From CAYNTH01 sp964427055 (GTDB lineage Archaea; Aenigmatarchaeota; Aenigmatarchaeia; CG10238-14; SCSR01): a stretch of DNA of 42,864 nucleotides. Below are positions 29,215 through 37,885 of the stretch, piece after piece (position 1 is the stretch's first letter; every line of letters begins with the position of its first letter). The notes beneath the pieces are model-generated. The model did not search any database, was not told the DNA's origin, and saw only the letters and a program-made list of their open reading frames with translations. Location of the stretch: the NCBI GenBank assembly GCA_964427055.1, contig CAYRSQ010000002.1, positions 1 to 42,864 of the forward strand, written 5' to 3'. The translations under genes were made by a program, and so were the position numbers.

Positions 29215-30513
29215 ATGATTGGACCAGTGAACAGGCAGCGCGTCCTTGACAATTTCGTGAGGCACAACAAGTGGAGGAGGGACGAGTGCCTGAACATGAT
29301 AGCGTCCGAATGCACGCTCTCGCCGCTCGCGAGCCGCATGCTCGACTCCGACATGGAAGGAAGGTACAACGAGCACACGGGCGACAGGGTGAACTACGAG
29401 GGCACACAATATTCTTACGAGATAGAGGAACTGTGCAATGAGATAATCAGAAAGAGGTTCATCACCAGGTTCGCCGACACCAGGCCGACATCCGGCTCAT
29501 TGGCCAATTTGATAGTTTTCAACGCCCTGCTCGATCCCGGCGACGTGATAATGAGCGTCGACCCGGCGGACGGCGGGCACTTCGCGAACACGAGGAAGGG
29601 GATGGCTGGCGTGAGGGGACTGACGGACGTCAGCTTCGCTTTCGACACCACGGAGATGAACATAGACGTGGAGAGGAGCATTGACATCATAAAGAGGGCG
29701 AAGCCGAAGATGGCGGTGTTCGGATCGTCGAACTTCCTGTTCCCGCATCCTGTGAAGGAGATTAGGGAGGAGTTCAGGGACATGAGGATAGTGTACGACT
29801 CCGCGCATGTATTCGGGCTCGTGTACAGCAATGCATTCCAACAACCGTTCGAGGAGGGCGCCGATTTGTTGACATCATCGACGAACAAGACGTTCCAGGG
29901 CCCGCAGGGCGGAATCATAGTAGGCAATTATAAACTGGACAACAGCGACTGGGAAAAGATACAAAAATCGATATATCCAGGAGTGATGGGGAGCACGAGG
30001 ATGTCGAGGCTGCATGCGCTGGCGATAACGGCGCTGGAGATGGACCAGTTCGGGGAATTGTACGCAGACAAGACCGTGAAGAACGCCCAGGCGCTCGGCA
30101 GGCAGATGTTCGGGATGGGGTTCCGCGTGCTGTGCCCACACAAGGGCTTCACCGAGAGCCACCAGATACTTATCGATGTTAGCCAGCATGGTGGCGGCGA
30201 TTTCGTGGCTGGGGAGATGGCGAAGGCAAATGTCATATGCAACAAGACAGCGCTCCCGTGGGACGACGAGAACACCGCCAAGTTCCGACCATCCGGGATA
30301 AGGATAGGCGTGCAGGAGCTCACGAGGATAGGCATGAAGGAGCAGGACATGCAGACGGTCGCCGAGCTCTTCAAGAGGATAATACTCGACAAGGAGTCCG
30401 TGGACAGGGTAAGGCTCGACGTCAAGGAGACCAAGGGGATGTTCAACAAGATACTCTTCTGCTACAACCCAGTCAAAGCTATAAAAGAGCTTGAGGACAT
30501 GCTCGGGAAGTGA
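29215..30513 (+). CDS. glyA: Serine hydroxymethyltransferase
   Basis: PLP enzyme that moves the serine hydroxymethyl group to a (methano)pterin or folate, making glycine and the one-carbon unit needed by ThyX. In the 432 residues, NMIASECTLSP and EGRYNEHTGDR sit near the start, IVYDSAHVFGL holds the PLP-stacking Asp195 and His198, and SSTNKTFQGPQGG carries Lys225. PSGIRIGVQELTRIGM is the usual C-terminal landmark. TAAATAATTTAG (about 29187-29198) is near 25 nt before the ATG, so leaderless. Confidence 0.95.
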   Translation: MIGPVNRQRVLDNFVRHNKWRRDECLNMIASECTLSPLASRMLDSDMEGRYNEHTGDRVNYEGTQYSYEIEELCNEIIRKRFITRFADTRPTSGSLANLIVFNALLDPGDVIMSVDPADGGHFANTRKGMAGVRGLTDVSFAFDTTEMNIDVERSIDIIKRAKPKMAVFGSSNFLFPHPVKEIREEFRDMRIVYDSAHVFGLVYSNAFQQPFEEGADLLTSSTNKTFQGPQGGIIVGNYKLDNSDWEKIQKSIYPGVMGSTRMSRLHALAITALEMDQFGELYADKTVKNAQALGRQMFGMGFRVLCPHKGFTESHQILIDVSQHGGGDFVAGEMAKANVICNKTALPWDDENTAKFRPSGIRIGVQELTRIGMKEQDMQTVAELFKRIILDKESVDRVRLDVKETKGMFNKILFCYNPVKAIKELEDMLGK

Positions 30514-30669
30514 TCACTCCTTGTTTCCGTTGACCACGTAGATGTGGCCGTAGTCCGTTTCTATAATCTTGCAATCGGGATACATATCCTTCATGATTTT
30601 CTCTTTCTCCAGGTCAGTCAGGTAAGTGAACTTCCTGGGTGTAAACCTTGTGTCGTCTATCTTTCCCAT
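30514..30669 (-). CDS. Short protein of unknown function (51 aa)
   Basis: A 51-residue protein, DDTRFTPRKFTYLTDLEKEK then IMKDMYPDCKIIETDYGHIYVVNG. It is supported by a minus-strand TATA box (CTATAAAAA near 30695) about 26 nt upstream of the ATG and by its stop abutting the glyA stop (TGATCA), an arrangement seen at other convergent pairs here. Not recognised. Confidence 0.6.
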   Translation of the reverse strand: MGKIDDTRFTPRKFTYLTDLEKEKIMKDMYPDCKIIETDYGHIYVVNGNKE

Positions 30670-30712
30670 TGATTAAAGAATCGCGGCTGAAATTTTTATA
30701 GCCGTCTGTTGT

Positions 30713-31930
30713 TCATCCTGACCAGAAGATGTTCTTCCACTTGTTCTTGTCGAGGAGCTCCTTCTCCTTCTTCTTCCTCTTGCTGACGACCTTCATGACT
30801 TCCTTTGCGGTCTTCTCAGCGGACTGCGCAGCCTTCCTGTCGTTGCCGACCCCGCCGGTGTTTCCCACTCCTATAATCAATATCGGCCCCTTCCTCTCTG
30901 TCGCCTTCACCCTCTCCTCGATGACCTTCATCACCTTCGGGCTCGCCCAGAGTATGTCATTCGTTATCGGCTGTATGGCCTCCTCCTGGCTCATCTTCAC
31001 TACCACGCTGTCCAGCGGCACCCTGGTCTTCACCGCCACTTCCTCTATCTTCGAGCGGTCCACGCCTATGCCTCCCATCGCGACGCCCACTCCCTCGGCC
31101 ACGCTGCCCGTCTTCTCGCCCTCGAGCTTCGCAGCCGCGTCTATTGTTATTATCTTCGCCAGTTTGTTGCGCTTGGCTATCTTCTCCGTCGCCTTGCCGA
31201 GCTTCCCGAGCCTTCCGCCGGGCCCCTTGGCTTTCATAATGAACACCTTCCTCTTCGCTATCGTCTTCACAGCTAGCATGGTGTCATGTTCGACCTCTTT
31301 CACCTTGCTGTCGCCTATCATCTTCGCAGCCATCAGCGGACCGATCGAGTCGCCGACAGGCCATCCCTTCGCCAAGGCTTCCGTCCCCCACATCAGGGCT
31401 TTCGCTATCCTCTCTATCTCCGGCAGCTGCATCTGCAGGACCATCGCCAATTGCAAATTCTTGGTCTTCCTTATCGTCTCCACATAATGCCTGACTATCT
31501 TGGCCAGCATGTTCAGCGAGTTCGCGCCGGACAGCCCCATCTTGATGTTCTGCCTCTCCTCCACTCCGAGATTCGGGGCGACCTGCTTGACGAAGTACTC
31601 GTACCTCTCGTCCATCCCGTCCATCATGTGCTCGAACTTGGCGACTATGCCGTACGGGTCAAGGCTGACAGGCTGTATAAAAAAGAATTCGATGAAGTTC
31701 TTCACGTCCTCCTTAAGCTTCCTGCTCGGCCTCTTCGATATCTCCCCTATGACTATGCTCTTGCCCCTCGACGTCATGCGCTCGAGGTCTGTCGCAGTCT
31801 GGTCCAGCTTCCATATCATCTGCGTTATTATTATCCTTGGATAGAACACCATCATCAGTATGAAGAACACGAACCACAACACGTTCATTATCGGGTCGCT
31901 GCCGGTGAAATTCAGGAGCATCTCTATCAT
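30713..31930 (-). CDS. DUF1512-type archaeal membrane-anchored protein
   Basis: 405 residues with one N-terminal membrane helix (NVLWFVFFILMMVFYPRIIIT, about 18-38) and a large cytoplasmic part. Landmarks of DUF1512 proteins are FYPRIIITQMIWKLDQTATDLE, VEERQNIKMGLSGANSLNMLAK, and GWPVGDSIGPLMAAKMIGD. The C-terminal section has a Rossmann-like GPILIIGVGNTGGVGND. The last 25 residues are very basic. The family is widespread in archaea with no established role. GTGATG precedes the ATG. Confidence 0.85.
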   Translation of the reverse strand: MIEMLLNFTGSDPIMNVLWFVFFILMMVFYPRIIITQMIWKLDQTATDLERMTSRGKSIVIGEISKRPSRKLKEDVKNFIEFFFIQPVSLDPYGIVAKFEHMMDGMDERYEYFVKQVAPNLGVEERQNIKMGLSGANSLNMLAKIVRHYVETIRKTKNLQLAMVLQMQLPEIERIAKALMWGTEALAKGWPVGDSIGPLMAAKMIGDSKVKEVEHDTMLAVKTIAKRKVFIMKAKGPGGRLGKLGKATEKIAKRNKLAKIITIDAAAKLEGEKTGSVAEGVGVAMGGIGVDRSKIEEVAVKTRVPLDSVVVKMSQEEAIQPITNDILWASPKVMKVIEERVKATERKGPILIIGVGNTGGVGNDRKAAQSAEKTAKEVMKVVSKRKKKEKELLDKNKWKNIFWSG

Positions 31931-31961
31931 CGCATCACAGATGGATTTTTAATATCTAGTA

Positions 31962-31977
31962 TACAATAATTATTGTA
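31962..31977. promoter_or_regulatory. 16-bp perfect palindrome in divergent promoter
   Basis: TACAATAATTATTGTA, a gap-free perfect palindrome midway between the DUF1512 gene and the gene at 32032. GTATAC and AGTATA flank it. A regulator bound here could act on both genes; it could also be chance in AT-rich spacer DNA. Confidence 0.4.
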
Positions 31978-32031
31978 AGTATAATATAATGGTTTTGCGC
32001 CGTATATAAATCGGGTAATGACATGATACAG

Positions 32032-32769
32032 ATGAATTGGAAATCAATGCTCGCGGTGTTCTCTGTCATAGGGATAGGATTGATACTGCTGGGCAGCGAG
32101 GGCGGAAGGGATTTCGCCGACAAGTCGCTGTACTCCTTCAAGGTGGGGATAGGGGACGCCGTGTCGGGCGCGTTCAGCTCGGGCGGGATGTTCGGGCCGA
32201 AGATGCCAAGCGGCGACGGCTTTGTGATAGTGATGGACGCGAACAGGGAAGCTTTCGAGTTGCAGTCGTACGACCTTACGAACTCCAGCATGTACATATC
32301 CGGAGTCTGCGTGAAGCCCGTGAAGATAGACGGGGTAGGCATAGCCAAGGGGCTGAAGGATTGCGTGATAGAGATGAAGGAGACGAAGGGGACCATCGAC
32401 TATACGGATGGCGCGACGTTCATCTATAACGGTTATACGAAGGAACTGGTAGTGGACGGCGAGACGTACATGCCCGCGGACGAGGAGGATGCGAACAGGC
32501 AGCTGAAGGTGACTTTCGAGGTCATACCAAAGCAGTCCCTGGTGACGGACCTGGCCGAGCCGAAGATAACGCTCGAGATGGTGTTCGGCAACATAAAGAA
32601 GTTCACGACAGCCAACGTGTTCAAGGGGGACTGGAACCTGGACGGCGAGAAGCTGGAGATAAGCGGTTTCAAGGGCCACCTGAAGGTCGAGGACTCGAAC
32701 ATAATAACGCTGCAGGGCACGGCTGTCTCGGTGAAGGGGACGGGCGGCATGAGCAGCTTCTCCTGGTAG
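32032..32769 (+). CDS. Membrane-anchored extracytoplasmic protein of unknown function (245 aa)
   Basis: An N-terminal membrane helix (KSMLAVFSVIGIGLILLGS) is followed by a beta-rich domain (GFVIVMDANREAFELQSYDL..., LKVTFEVIPKQSLVT, KLEISGFKGHLKVEDSNIITLQGTAVSVKG), predicted outside the cell. Two Cys (SGVCVKPVKIDG, GLKDCVIEM) may form a disulfide. TATATAAA (32003-32010) is 26 nt before the ATG at 32032, which is preferred over the ATG at 32023. No family name known to me. Confidence 0.68.
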   Translation: MNWKSMLAVFSVIGIGLILLGSEGGRDFADKSLYSFKVGIGDAVSGAFSSGGMFGPKMPSGDGFVIVMDANREAFELQSYDLTNSSMYISGVCVKPVKIDGVGIAKGLKDCVIEMKETKGTIDYTDGATFIYNGYTKELVVDGETYMPADEEDANRQLKVTFEVIPKQSLVTDLAEPKITLEMVFGNIKKFTTANVFKGDWNLDGEKLEISGFKGHLKVEDSNIITLQGTAVSVKGTGGMSSFSW

Positions 32770-32848
32770 GCTGATCCTTATATTATATAGACGTTCAACG
32801 GCTTGTTTCAGAAGAGTATTTAAACATTGGGGATTCCTATAATAATTA

Positions 32849-32876
32849 GCCAAGTCCGTATAGGACTTTGCATGGC
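32849..32876 (+). ncRNA. Candidate leader or small RNA hairpin
   Basis: A TATA-like TATTTAAAC (32817-32825) predicts a start near 32846. The transcript would open with GCC-AAGTCC-GTATA-GGACTT-(5-nt bulge)-GGC, a 6-bp perfect stem plus 3 bp. It ends close to a 10-N gap. It may be a 5' leader of the NYN gene (about 150 nt) or a separate small RNA. Confidence 0.3.
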
Positions 32877-32897
32877 AAGGACTGTGTGAAAAGGTTT

Positions 32898-32907
32898 NNN
32901 NNNNNNN
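32898..32907. other. Assembly gap of 10 N
   Basis: A short gap in the 227-bp spacer before the NYN-domain gene. No coding frame is interrupted, as far as can be seen. Confidence 1.
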
Positions 32908-32996
32908 TTTGAAAAGCATAATACTTATTGTGATTGAATTTTTGGACTTTTTCTGAACGGTTTCTGGCCATTTGAAGAAATGGAAGGTGATATTTA

Positions 32997-33482
32997 ATGA
33001 GTGAAGGATACAGAAGGACGGGAAGTAGATATAGCGACCGTGTGCCTAACAGCGACATACCTAAGATAGCGCTATTTGTAGATGGGCCGAACATGCTCAG
33101 GAAGGAGTTTATGATCGACCTTAGGCAGCTGAAGAAGTGCATTTACAAGTACGGCAGGGTGACGATAGCCAAGGTGTTCGTCAACCAGTTCGCGCCGGAG
33201 AAATTGATTGAAGCCATAATAAACGAGGGTTTCGAGCCAGCCATGATTCTCGCCGAGATAGAGGCGGAGAAGAATGACGTTGATGTGGCCGTTGCGATAG
33301 CTGCAGTCGAAGCAGCGATAGACAAGGACGTGGAGTACGTCGCGATCGCGACTAGGGATGCGGACTACATGCCTGTCGTGCACATGGTAAAACAACATGG
33401 GAAGAAGGTCATAATAATCGGCGCCGAGCCTGGGATGTCAAGCGGACTCCAGAACGGTGCGGACTACGTGGAGATGCTGTAA
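32997..33482 (+). CDS. NYN-domain (LabA/PIN-like) nuclease candidate
   Basis: 161 residues of the archaeal NYN family, PIN-like RNases. Acidic landmarks: IALFVDGPNMLRKEF (Asp in the first strand), NDVDVAVAIAAVEAAID, and YVAIATRDADYMPVVHMVKQHGKKVIIIG. Together these give the usual metal-binding Asp set. The N-terminal 20 residues are basic and probably flexible. The Shine-Dalgarno AAGGTGAT lies 6 nt before the ATG, one of few leadered genes here. The RNA substrate is unknown. Confidence 0.88.
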   Translation: MSEGYRRTGSRYSDRVPNSDIPKIALFVDGPNMLRKEFMIDLRQLKKCIYKYGRVTIAKVFVNQFAPEKLIEAIINEGFEPAMILAEIEAEKNDVDVAVAIAAVEAAIDKDVEYVAIATRDADYMPVVHMVKQHGKKVIIIGAEPGMSSGLQNGADYVEML

Positions 33483-33501
33483 AGCATCTTCACTTTTTCA
33501 T

Positions 33502-34092
33502 TTATTTCAAAATGTCTTTTTTCGCGCTAGGATCAGTTATATATATAACAATTTGTTCCAAGAAATCCATATCTTCGTCTGGATAATTTTCTAACTTTTT
33601 TTTCTCAGCTATAACACAGAGTACATTTCTATCATCTCCTATGTATTCCTTCAACGAATCCAATATTATTTTGACAAAGTTATCAACATCGTTTTTTCTA
33701 TATTTTTCAGGTCTAAGATAGATACACATGTAAACCAAAACTTCTTTACTTTTAAATTTAGACAATTCGACACTATGCCTATTGATTTCAGAAAGAAGAA
33801 TTGCTTTATATTTCTGTTTTGACCTTCCGAAAGAAGATTTAGGATTAGCTTGTAGGTTAAACGAAAATACATTATATTTACTTTTTCTAAATCCCGTTCC
33901 GTCTGGTTCACTTAGATTATATGCTATTTTTAAAGAATCGATTAGTATTTCATCAGACATTATAGAATCAGTTTCTCTGTTCAAAACTTTTCTATACCAA
34001 TGACTAGACTTTTCAGGAGATATTTTAATTGATTTTCCATCAACTTCAATTTTAAATTCTTTAAGTTCTTTTTTACTATCATCAAGTTTCAT
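33502..34092 (-). CDS. RusA-family Holliday junction resolvase-like nuclease
   Basis: 196 residues, AT-rich. The RusA hallmark is near the C-terminus: RKNDVDNFVKIILDSLKEYIGDDRNV, with D-x-D-N-x-x-K and a following G-D-D. The family cuts four-way DNA junctions and is mostly carried by phages and prophages. The N-terminal ~90 residues (GKSIKISPEKSSHWYRKVLN...) are longer than in E. coli RusA (120 aa). No phage structural genes are near. Divergent from the membrane PIN gene 45 nt away, in the same composition island. Confidence 0.75.
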   Translation of the reverse strand: MKLDDSKKELKEFKIEVDGKSIKISPEKSSHWYRKVLNRETDSIMSDEILIDSLKIAYNLSEPDGTGFRKSKYNVFSFNLQANPKSSFGRSKQKYKAILLSEINRHSVELSKFKSKEVLVYMCIYLRPEKYRKNDVDNFVKIILDSLKEYIGDDRNVLCVIAEKKKLENYPDEDMDFLEQIVIYITDPSAKKDILK

Positions 34093-34137
34093 AAATTCTC
34101 TTTAAACTTTATCTTTGTGAAAATAAATCCATTCCAT

Positions 34138-34974
34138 ATGGAAAAATATATCAAATATAACACAGATGAACTGAATATTTTGAAAGAATCATACAAAGCT
34201 AAAATCAACTCTAAAATTGAAAACTATTGGATTAATGTAGTTAATGAGAAATATGGAATATATTTAGGAAATATAATTTTTAAAATAGGATTTGCTTTAT
34301 CCGTATTAGGATTAATTCCTTCTTTAATTATTTTAATATTATTAAGATTTCAGTATAATTCGAATTTAGTTTCTATTTTGGACATTTTTCCTTATTTTAT
34401 ATATCCATTTATAATTTCTTTTCTAGGGATGTTTTTACTAACAACATTGGACGATGGAACATCAGAAATGAAAAAAAAATTAGAAACAATCAATCTCGTC
34501 TTGGAGAAAAAAATTGATTCTGGCAAACAAATAATGATTGACACTAATATTATCGATGATATAAAATCAGGAAAAATTACTAGAAAACTTATAGAGGATG
34601 CTAAAAGTAAAGGATATAGATTTTACATTACACATGTTCAGATGGATGAAATTAACGATATAAAAAACGAAGAACTGAGAAAAAAAATGTCGAATTTTCT
34701 GATTTTATTATCTCCAAATATGGTTAATACAACTTCTACTATCGAAGGGCTATCAAGAATGGGATTCAGTGAATTAGGTGATGGAGAAATAATTAAGGAA
34801 ATAACTAAAACCAAATCGAATACTAAAAAATTCAAAGATGCTTTAATTGCTGAAACTTCTATAAAAAAGAACTTTATCCTTTTGACAAATGACGATAAAT
34901 TAAGAGCAGATGTAACTAAACTAGACGGTAAAACCATGACAATAGGAGAATTCAAAAACTATCTTTCTGATTAG
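34138..34974 (+). CDS. Membrane-anchored PIN-domain ribonuclease candidate
   Basis: 278 residues. Two membrane helices in the N-terminal half (IIFKIGFALSVLGLIPSLIILILL and FPYFIYPFIISFLGMFLL) place the rest in the cytoplasm. The C-terminal half is a PIN domain: IMIDTNIIDDI (first Asp), YITHVQMDEINDI (Glu), KFKDALIAETSIKKNFILLTNDDKLR (Asp pair). This acidic set binds metal and cuts RNA in the family. Very AT-rich. The ATG at 34138 is preferred to the GTG at 34117, since ACTTTATC lies about 27 nt before it. No partner antitoxin was recognised. Confidence 0.75.
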   Translation: MEKYIKYNTDELNILKESYKAKINSKIENYWINVVNEKYGIYLGNIIFKIGFALSVLGLIPSLIILILLRFQYNSNLVSILDIFPYFIYPFIISFLGMFLLTTLDDGTSEMKKKLETINLVLEKKIDSGKQIMIDTNIIDDIKSGKITRKLIEDAKSKGYRFYITHVQMDEINDIKNEELRKKMSNFLILLSPNMVNTTSTIEGLSRMGFSELGDGEIIKEITKTKSNTKKFKDALIAETSIKKNFILLTNDDKLRADVTKLDGKTMTIGEFKNYLSD

Positions 34975-35034
34975 AAATTATATTTTCACTTCTTTTCATT
35001 TATTAAAGACTGTTCTGATAGAATTAAAACCTTC

Positions 35035-35694
35035 CTATTCTAATCTATATTCCAGCCTTCCCAGCTCGTCCATCTTCCTTAACAGAACGTTCTCGTAAAG
35101 TATCGCCCAGTCCCTAAGCATTATCGCCTGCGGAATAGTGTCAACATTGTGCTGTTGCCACGCGTACATGTCGCAGCAATAGAATCCGTCCCAATCCCTA
35201 ACGTCTCCATCTATGCTGTATTCGACGAACTTCTCCTTGCTGAGATTGACTTTCCCGTTGTCCATCCCGGTCCCGTCGAAAGCGCCCGTGTCCGCGTATA
35301 TGTGGCAGTCTGTCGTGAGGCCGAGGCTGTATAAAAAGTCCTGCGACACCACCATGTCGACCCTCATACCCCTCCCAAGTCCCATCGGCCACTTCCACAC
35401 GTCCCTCTTCACAGGAAGGTCGTTCAGAAAGATGCGTTCGACCCACCCCTTCACCCCCTCGTCCGCCAGACCTTTGTGATACCTTCTCAGGTCCTCCTCG
35501 TACCAGTCTATGGCGTCGTTCATGACTCCCAAAGCCAGGCTCATGTCATACTTCAAGTCGTCAGGAAGGCTGTCCTTCAAGGAATGGTGTATGGGAATCA
35601 TGCACCACTGGTTGTCGAACTCCTTTATTATGGGGCCGAAAGGCAGTCCTATGGGCACCTCCTCCCTTTTCAGAAGCAGGTCTTCTAACTCCAT
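35035..35694 (-). CDS. Hypothetical protein (219 aa)
   Basis: Not recognised. Rich in W, D and Y (WKWPMGLGRGMRVDMVVSQDF, DWDGFYCCDMYAWQQHN), acidic and soluble. The TATA-like CTTTAAATTT (35715-35724) is 26 nt before the ATG at 35694, giving a leaderless start; a TTG two codons earlier is less likely. GC content is back to the level of the main genome. Confidence 0.62.
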   Translation of the reverse strand: MELEDLLLKREEVPIGLPFGPIIKEFDNQWCMIPIHHSLKDSLPDDLKYDMSLALGVMNDAIDWYEEDLRRYHKGLADEGVKGWVERIFLNDLPVKRDVWKWPMGLGRGMRVDMVVSQDFLYSLGLTTDCHIYADTGAFDGTGMDNGKVNLSKEKFVEYSIDGDVRDWDGFYCCDMYAWQQHNVDTIPQAIMLRDWAILYENVLLRKMDELGRLEYRLE

Positions 35695-35755
35695 AATCAA
35701 ACTATGACCCTGAAAAATTTAAAGGAATCACGACAGGCCAAATCCCGATTGGAAT

Positions 35756-36184
35756 CTACTTCATGAACGTCCTTCTGTCAGACATCTTGTGGTAGTCCAG
35801 TATCTTCTGGTTGTAAACTTCCCATATCGCCTCGCCCGCCTCGGTCAGCGAGAAGTCGTATGACTGGGTATCCTCCACCCTGCACAGCATGCAGAACTGG
35901 TCCCTCAGCATACCCATCCTGTAAAGGAAGCGGCCCAGGACAACAGGGTCGGACGGGGATATGCTATCTTCCGTAAAAATCTCGCGAAGCATCTCCACAG
36001 TGCGATCGGACAGACACTGCAATCCCATCTGTCCCTGCTCGTACAATATCTTCACCATGTACGCGGACATCACGTCCTCCTCCAGGAAGCACCTCTCGGG
36101 CTCCATCCAGGACTCAATGAACCTCGCCGCGGCGTAGCCGTGCTCCTCGACAAAGCCTGACTCGTACAGGTCACCGTGTTTCAT
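35756..36184 (-). CDS. Hypothetical protein, possible winged helix at C-terminus (142 aa)
   Basis: Not recognised. The end YDFSLTEAGEAIWEVYNQKILDYHK resembles the wing and final helix of winged-helix regulators (the L-T-x-A-G pattern). Four Cys occur, with CMLCRVED. TTTAAATT (36206-36213) lies 26 nt upstream of the ATG. Confidence 0.6.
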   Translation of the reverse strand: MKHGDLYESGFVEEHGYAAARFIESWMEPERCFLEEDVMSAYMVKILYEQGQMGLQCLSDRTVEMLREIFTEDSISPSDPVVLGRFLYRMGMLRDQFCMLCRVEDTQSYDFSLTEAGEAIWEVYNQKILDYHKMSDRRTFMK

Positions 36185-36263
36185 AACCTGACTGTGATTA
36201 TGATAAATTTAAAGCCGTCCTTGGGTCCGAACGATATTTATCTTTTATTGAGAATCTTCTATC

Positions 36264-36710
36264 ATGGACATTCATGTGAGGGACTGGCAGGATTTCGTGA
36301 TTGACCAGCTTTTCAACGTGACCGGGGTCGACGTGAAGACCGAGCCTATCTGGATGGAAACGGGGACAAGGGTGATAGGCGGCAGCTCCAGCCGTTCGAT
36401 GTCGGGATACAAGAGCGTGATGAAGCTATCCGTCAAGGCTGAGGACAGCCCGGTGAAGCTGCTGACGATCGTAGGCTCCTATCCGATATTCAACGGAAAC
36501 CAAATAAGAGCGTACATGGTGGCGGCCGAGTGGTACACATTCCACGAAAGCAAGAGCGACATATACGACAACGGTAGAAGGACCGGGTACGAAAGGAGAG
36601 AGCTGGGAGAGACAGAGAACGCGTTCAAGATAGAGAAACTCTGTCACGGCCAGGTGGCTGCGACATACAACAGCCCGGTGGACATACCGGTCAAGAAGCA
36701 GAACAGATAG
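36264..36710 (+). CDS. Hypothetical protein (148 aa)
   Basis: Not recognised. Probably a beta-rich fold (TRVIGGSSSRSMSGYKSVMKLSV, VKLLTIVGSYPIFNGNQIRAYMVAAEWYTF) with a basic C-terminal tail. GATATTTATC (36232-36241) lies 27 nt before the ATG, so it is leaderless. It is divergent from the 35756 gene. Confidence 0.6.
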   Translation: MDIHVRDWQDFVIDQLFNVTGVDVKTEPIWMETGTRVIGGSSSRSMSGYKSVMKLSVKAEDSPVKLLTIVGSYPIFNGNQIRAYMVAAEWYTFHESKSDIYDNGRRTGYERRELGETENAFKIEKLCHGQVAATYNSPVDIPVKKQNR

Positions 36711-36773
36711 ACTTCCTCTTGAGAGGAGTGACGGACCGTCTGGTTTAAGAATCTTACAGTTTCTCTATTTTCT

Positions 36774-37373
36774 ATGGACGGGAACGACTACACGTGGAAC
36801 AGGAACTGCCTAGTCACCGAGAGGGGAATATTCCAGTATTCAATGGTGCTGGGTCTCGACATCGGCAGCCTCCAGGGCAAGGACATACTCGACATAGGCG
36901 CGGGCGCCGGACTGTTCGAGAGGGAATGTTCGAAGCTCGGGATAAACGTGATATCACTCGACCCTGCATATTCCCTGTCTGCCGACCCGGAATCAAATTC
37001 ACCATATGGCAACCTGGACATAGGGAAGTATCTCATGGTCAGGAGAAACAGGGACAACAAAATAACTGGGGTGAACGAGGCGCTGCCGTTCAGGGACGGA
37101 TCGTTCGATGTGGTGCTGTCGACGTTCTCATCGTACTTTTACCTGATCGACAACTACCTCCTTGAAAGGCAAGACGACGTATTCCGGCTTTTCACTGAGG
37201 AGGTCGTCAGGGTGCTCAGGCCGGGCGGCGAGGCCAGGATAGGTCAGATAGTGTACCATCAGGACAGGATGCACGTGCTCGACGGGATGATAGAGGAGAA
37301 TCAATCATTCAGATACGAGATGACCCCGCTGACCGAGCGTGCCAAGGACTACATGATACTATACAAACACTAA
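36774..37373 (+). CDS. SAM-dependent class I methyltransferase
   Basis: 199 residues. Motif I is KDILDIGAGAGLFEREC (SAM binding, near 38-54), the acidic strand end INVISLDPAYSL follows, then LPFRDGSFDVVLSTFSSYFYL (motif IV region) and VVRVLRPGGEARIGQIV. This is the methyltransferase 11 type; substrate unknown. GGTTTAAG (36742-36749) is 27 nt upstream of the ATG. It ends 6 nt from the end of the convergent 37380 gene. Confidence 0.85.
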   Translation: MDGNDYTWNRNCLVTERGIFQYSMVLGLDIGSLQGKDILDIGAGAGLFERECSKLGINVISLDPAYSLSADPESNSPYGNLDIGKYLMVRRNRDNKITGVNEALPFRDGSFDVVLSTFSSYFYLIDNYLLERQDDVFRLFTEEVVRVLRPGGEARIGQIVYHQDRMHVLDGMIEENQSFRYEMTPLTERAKDYMILYKH

Positions 37374-37379
37374 TGATTC

Positions 37380-37829
37380 TCATATGACGACGTACTCGAC
37401 ATCCCCGTAGAATTCAGAAACCAAGTCGACCTTCCTTCCGCCCACCTTGGCGTGCACCGGCCTGCCATCGGCGTCCGTGAACCCGATGTCGTATTCCAAT
37501 CCTTTCTCAGCCAGAACTGCATATACATCGAGCTTCCTCATCATGGCATCCAGAACGTACTTCTTCACTGCATCATCCGCGTTCTCGGCGTGCCTGAACT
37601 CCTTCTCAAGTTCCATGAAGTCGCTCTCGCTGGCCCGGAAGCCCAGCCTGTAGGACACCTTGTGGTCGTTCCTGCCCCCCTTGGAGCAGTGGAATATCGC
37701 CTTGGCGTTACTGTAGGTGATGCTGTCGTACCTGCCGGGGAGCGAGTAGTGTTTGCGCTCGCACTCTGCGCATGTGCCCCCGAAAATTTCCATCGCCTCT
37801 TCAAGGCTCCTTAGCGTCTTGTTGGACAT
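37380..37829 (-). CDS. Hypothetical protein with Cys pairs (149 aa)
   Basis: Not recognised. Near the N-terminus, GGTCAECERKHYSLPGRYD...IFHCSKGG offers C-x-x-C plus a later H and C, a possible zinc site. A helical centre and ADGRPVHAKVGGRKVDLVSEFYG follow. The ATG at 37829 is preferred to a GTG five codons earlier because the TATA-like CTTAAAAG (about 37856) lies 27 nt upstream. Confidence 0.6.
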   Translation of the reverse strand: MSNKTLRSLEEAMEIFGGTCAECERKHYSLPGRYDSITYSNAKAIFHCSKGGRNDHKVSYRLGFRASESDFMELEKEFRHAENADDAVKKYVLDAMMRKLDVYAVLAEKGLEYDIGFTDADGRPVHAKVGGRKVDLVSEFYGDVEYVVI

Positions 37830-37885
37830 TCTTAAAGGTTGCACGGAAACGCTTTTAAGCCTTGCGCTTAATGGAGAACATCCAT

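Noticed and set aside
32044..32919. Minus-strand open frame opposite the 32032 gene
   Set aside because: Shadow frame that runs through the 10-N gap; no motif and no promoter.
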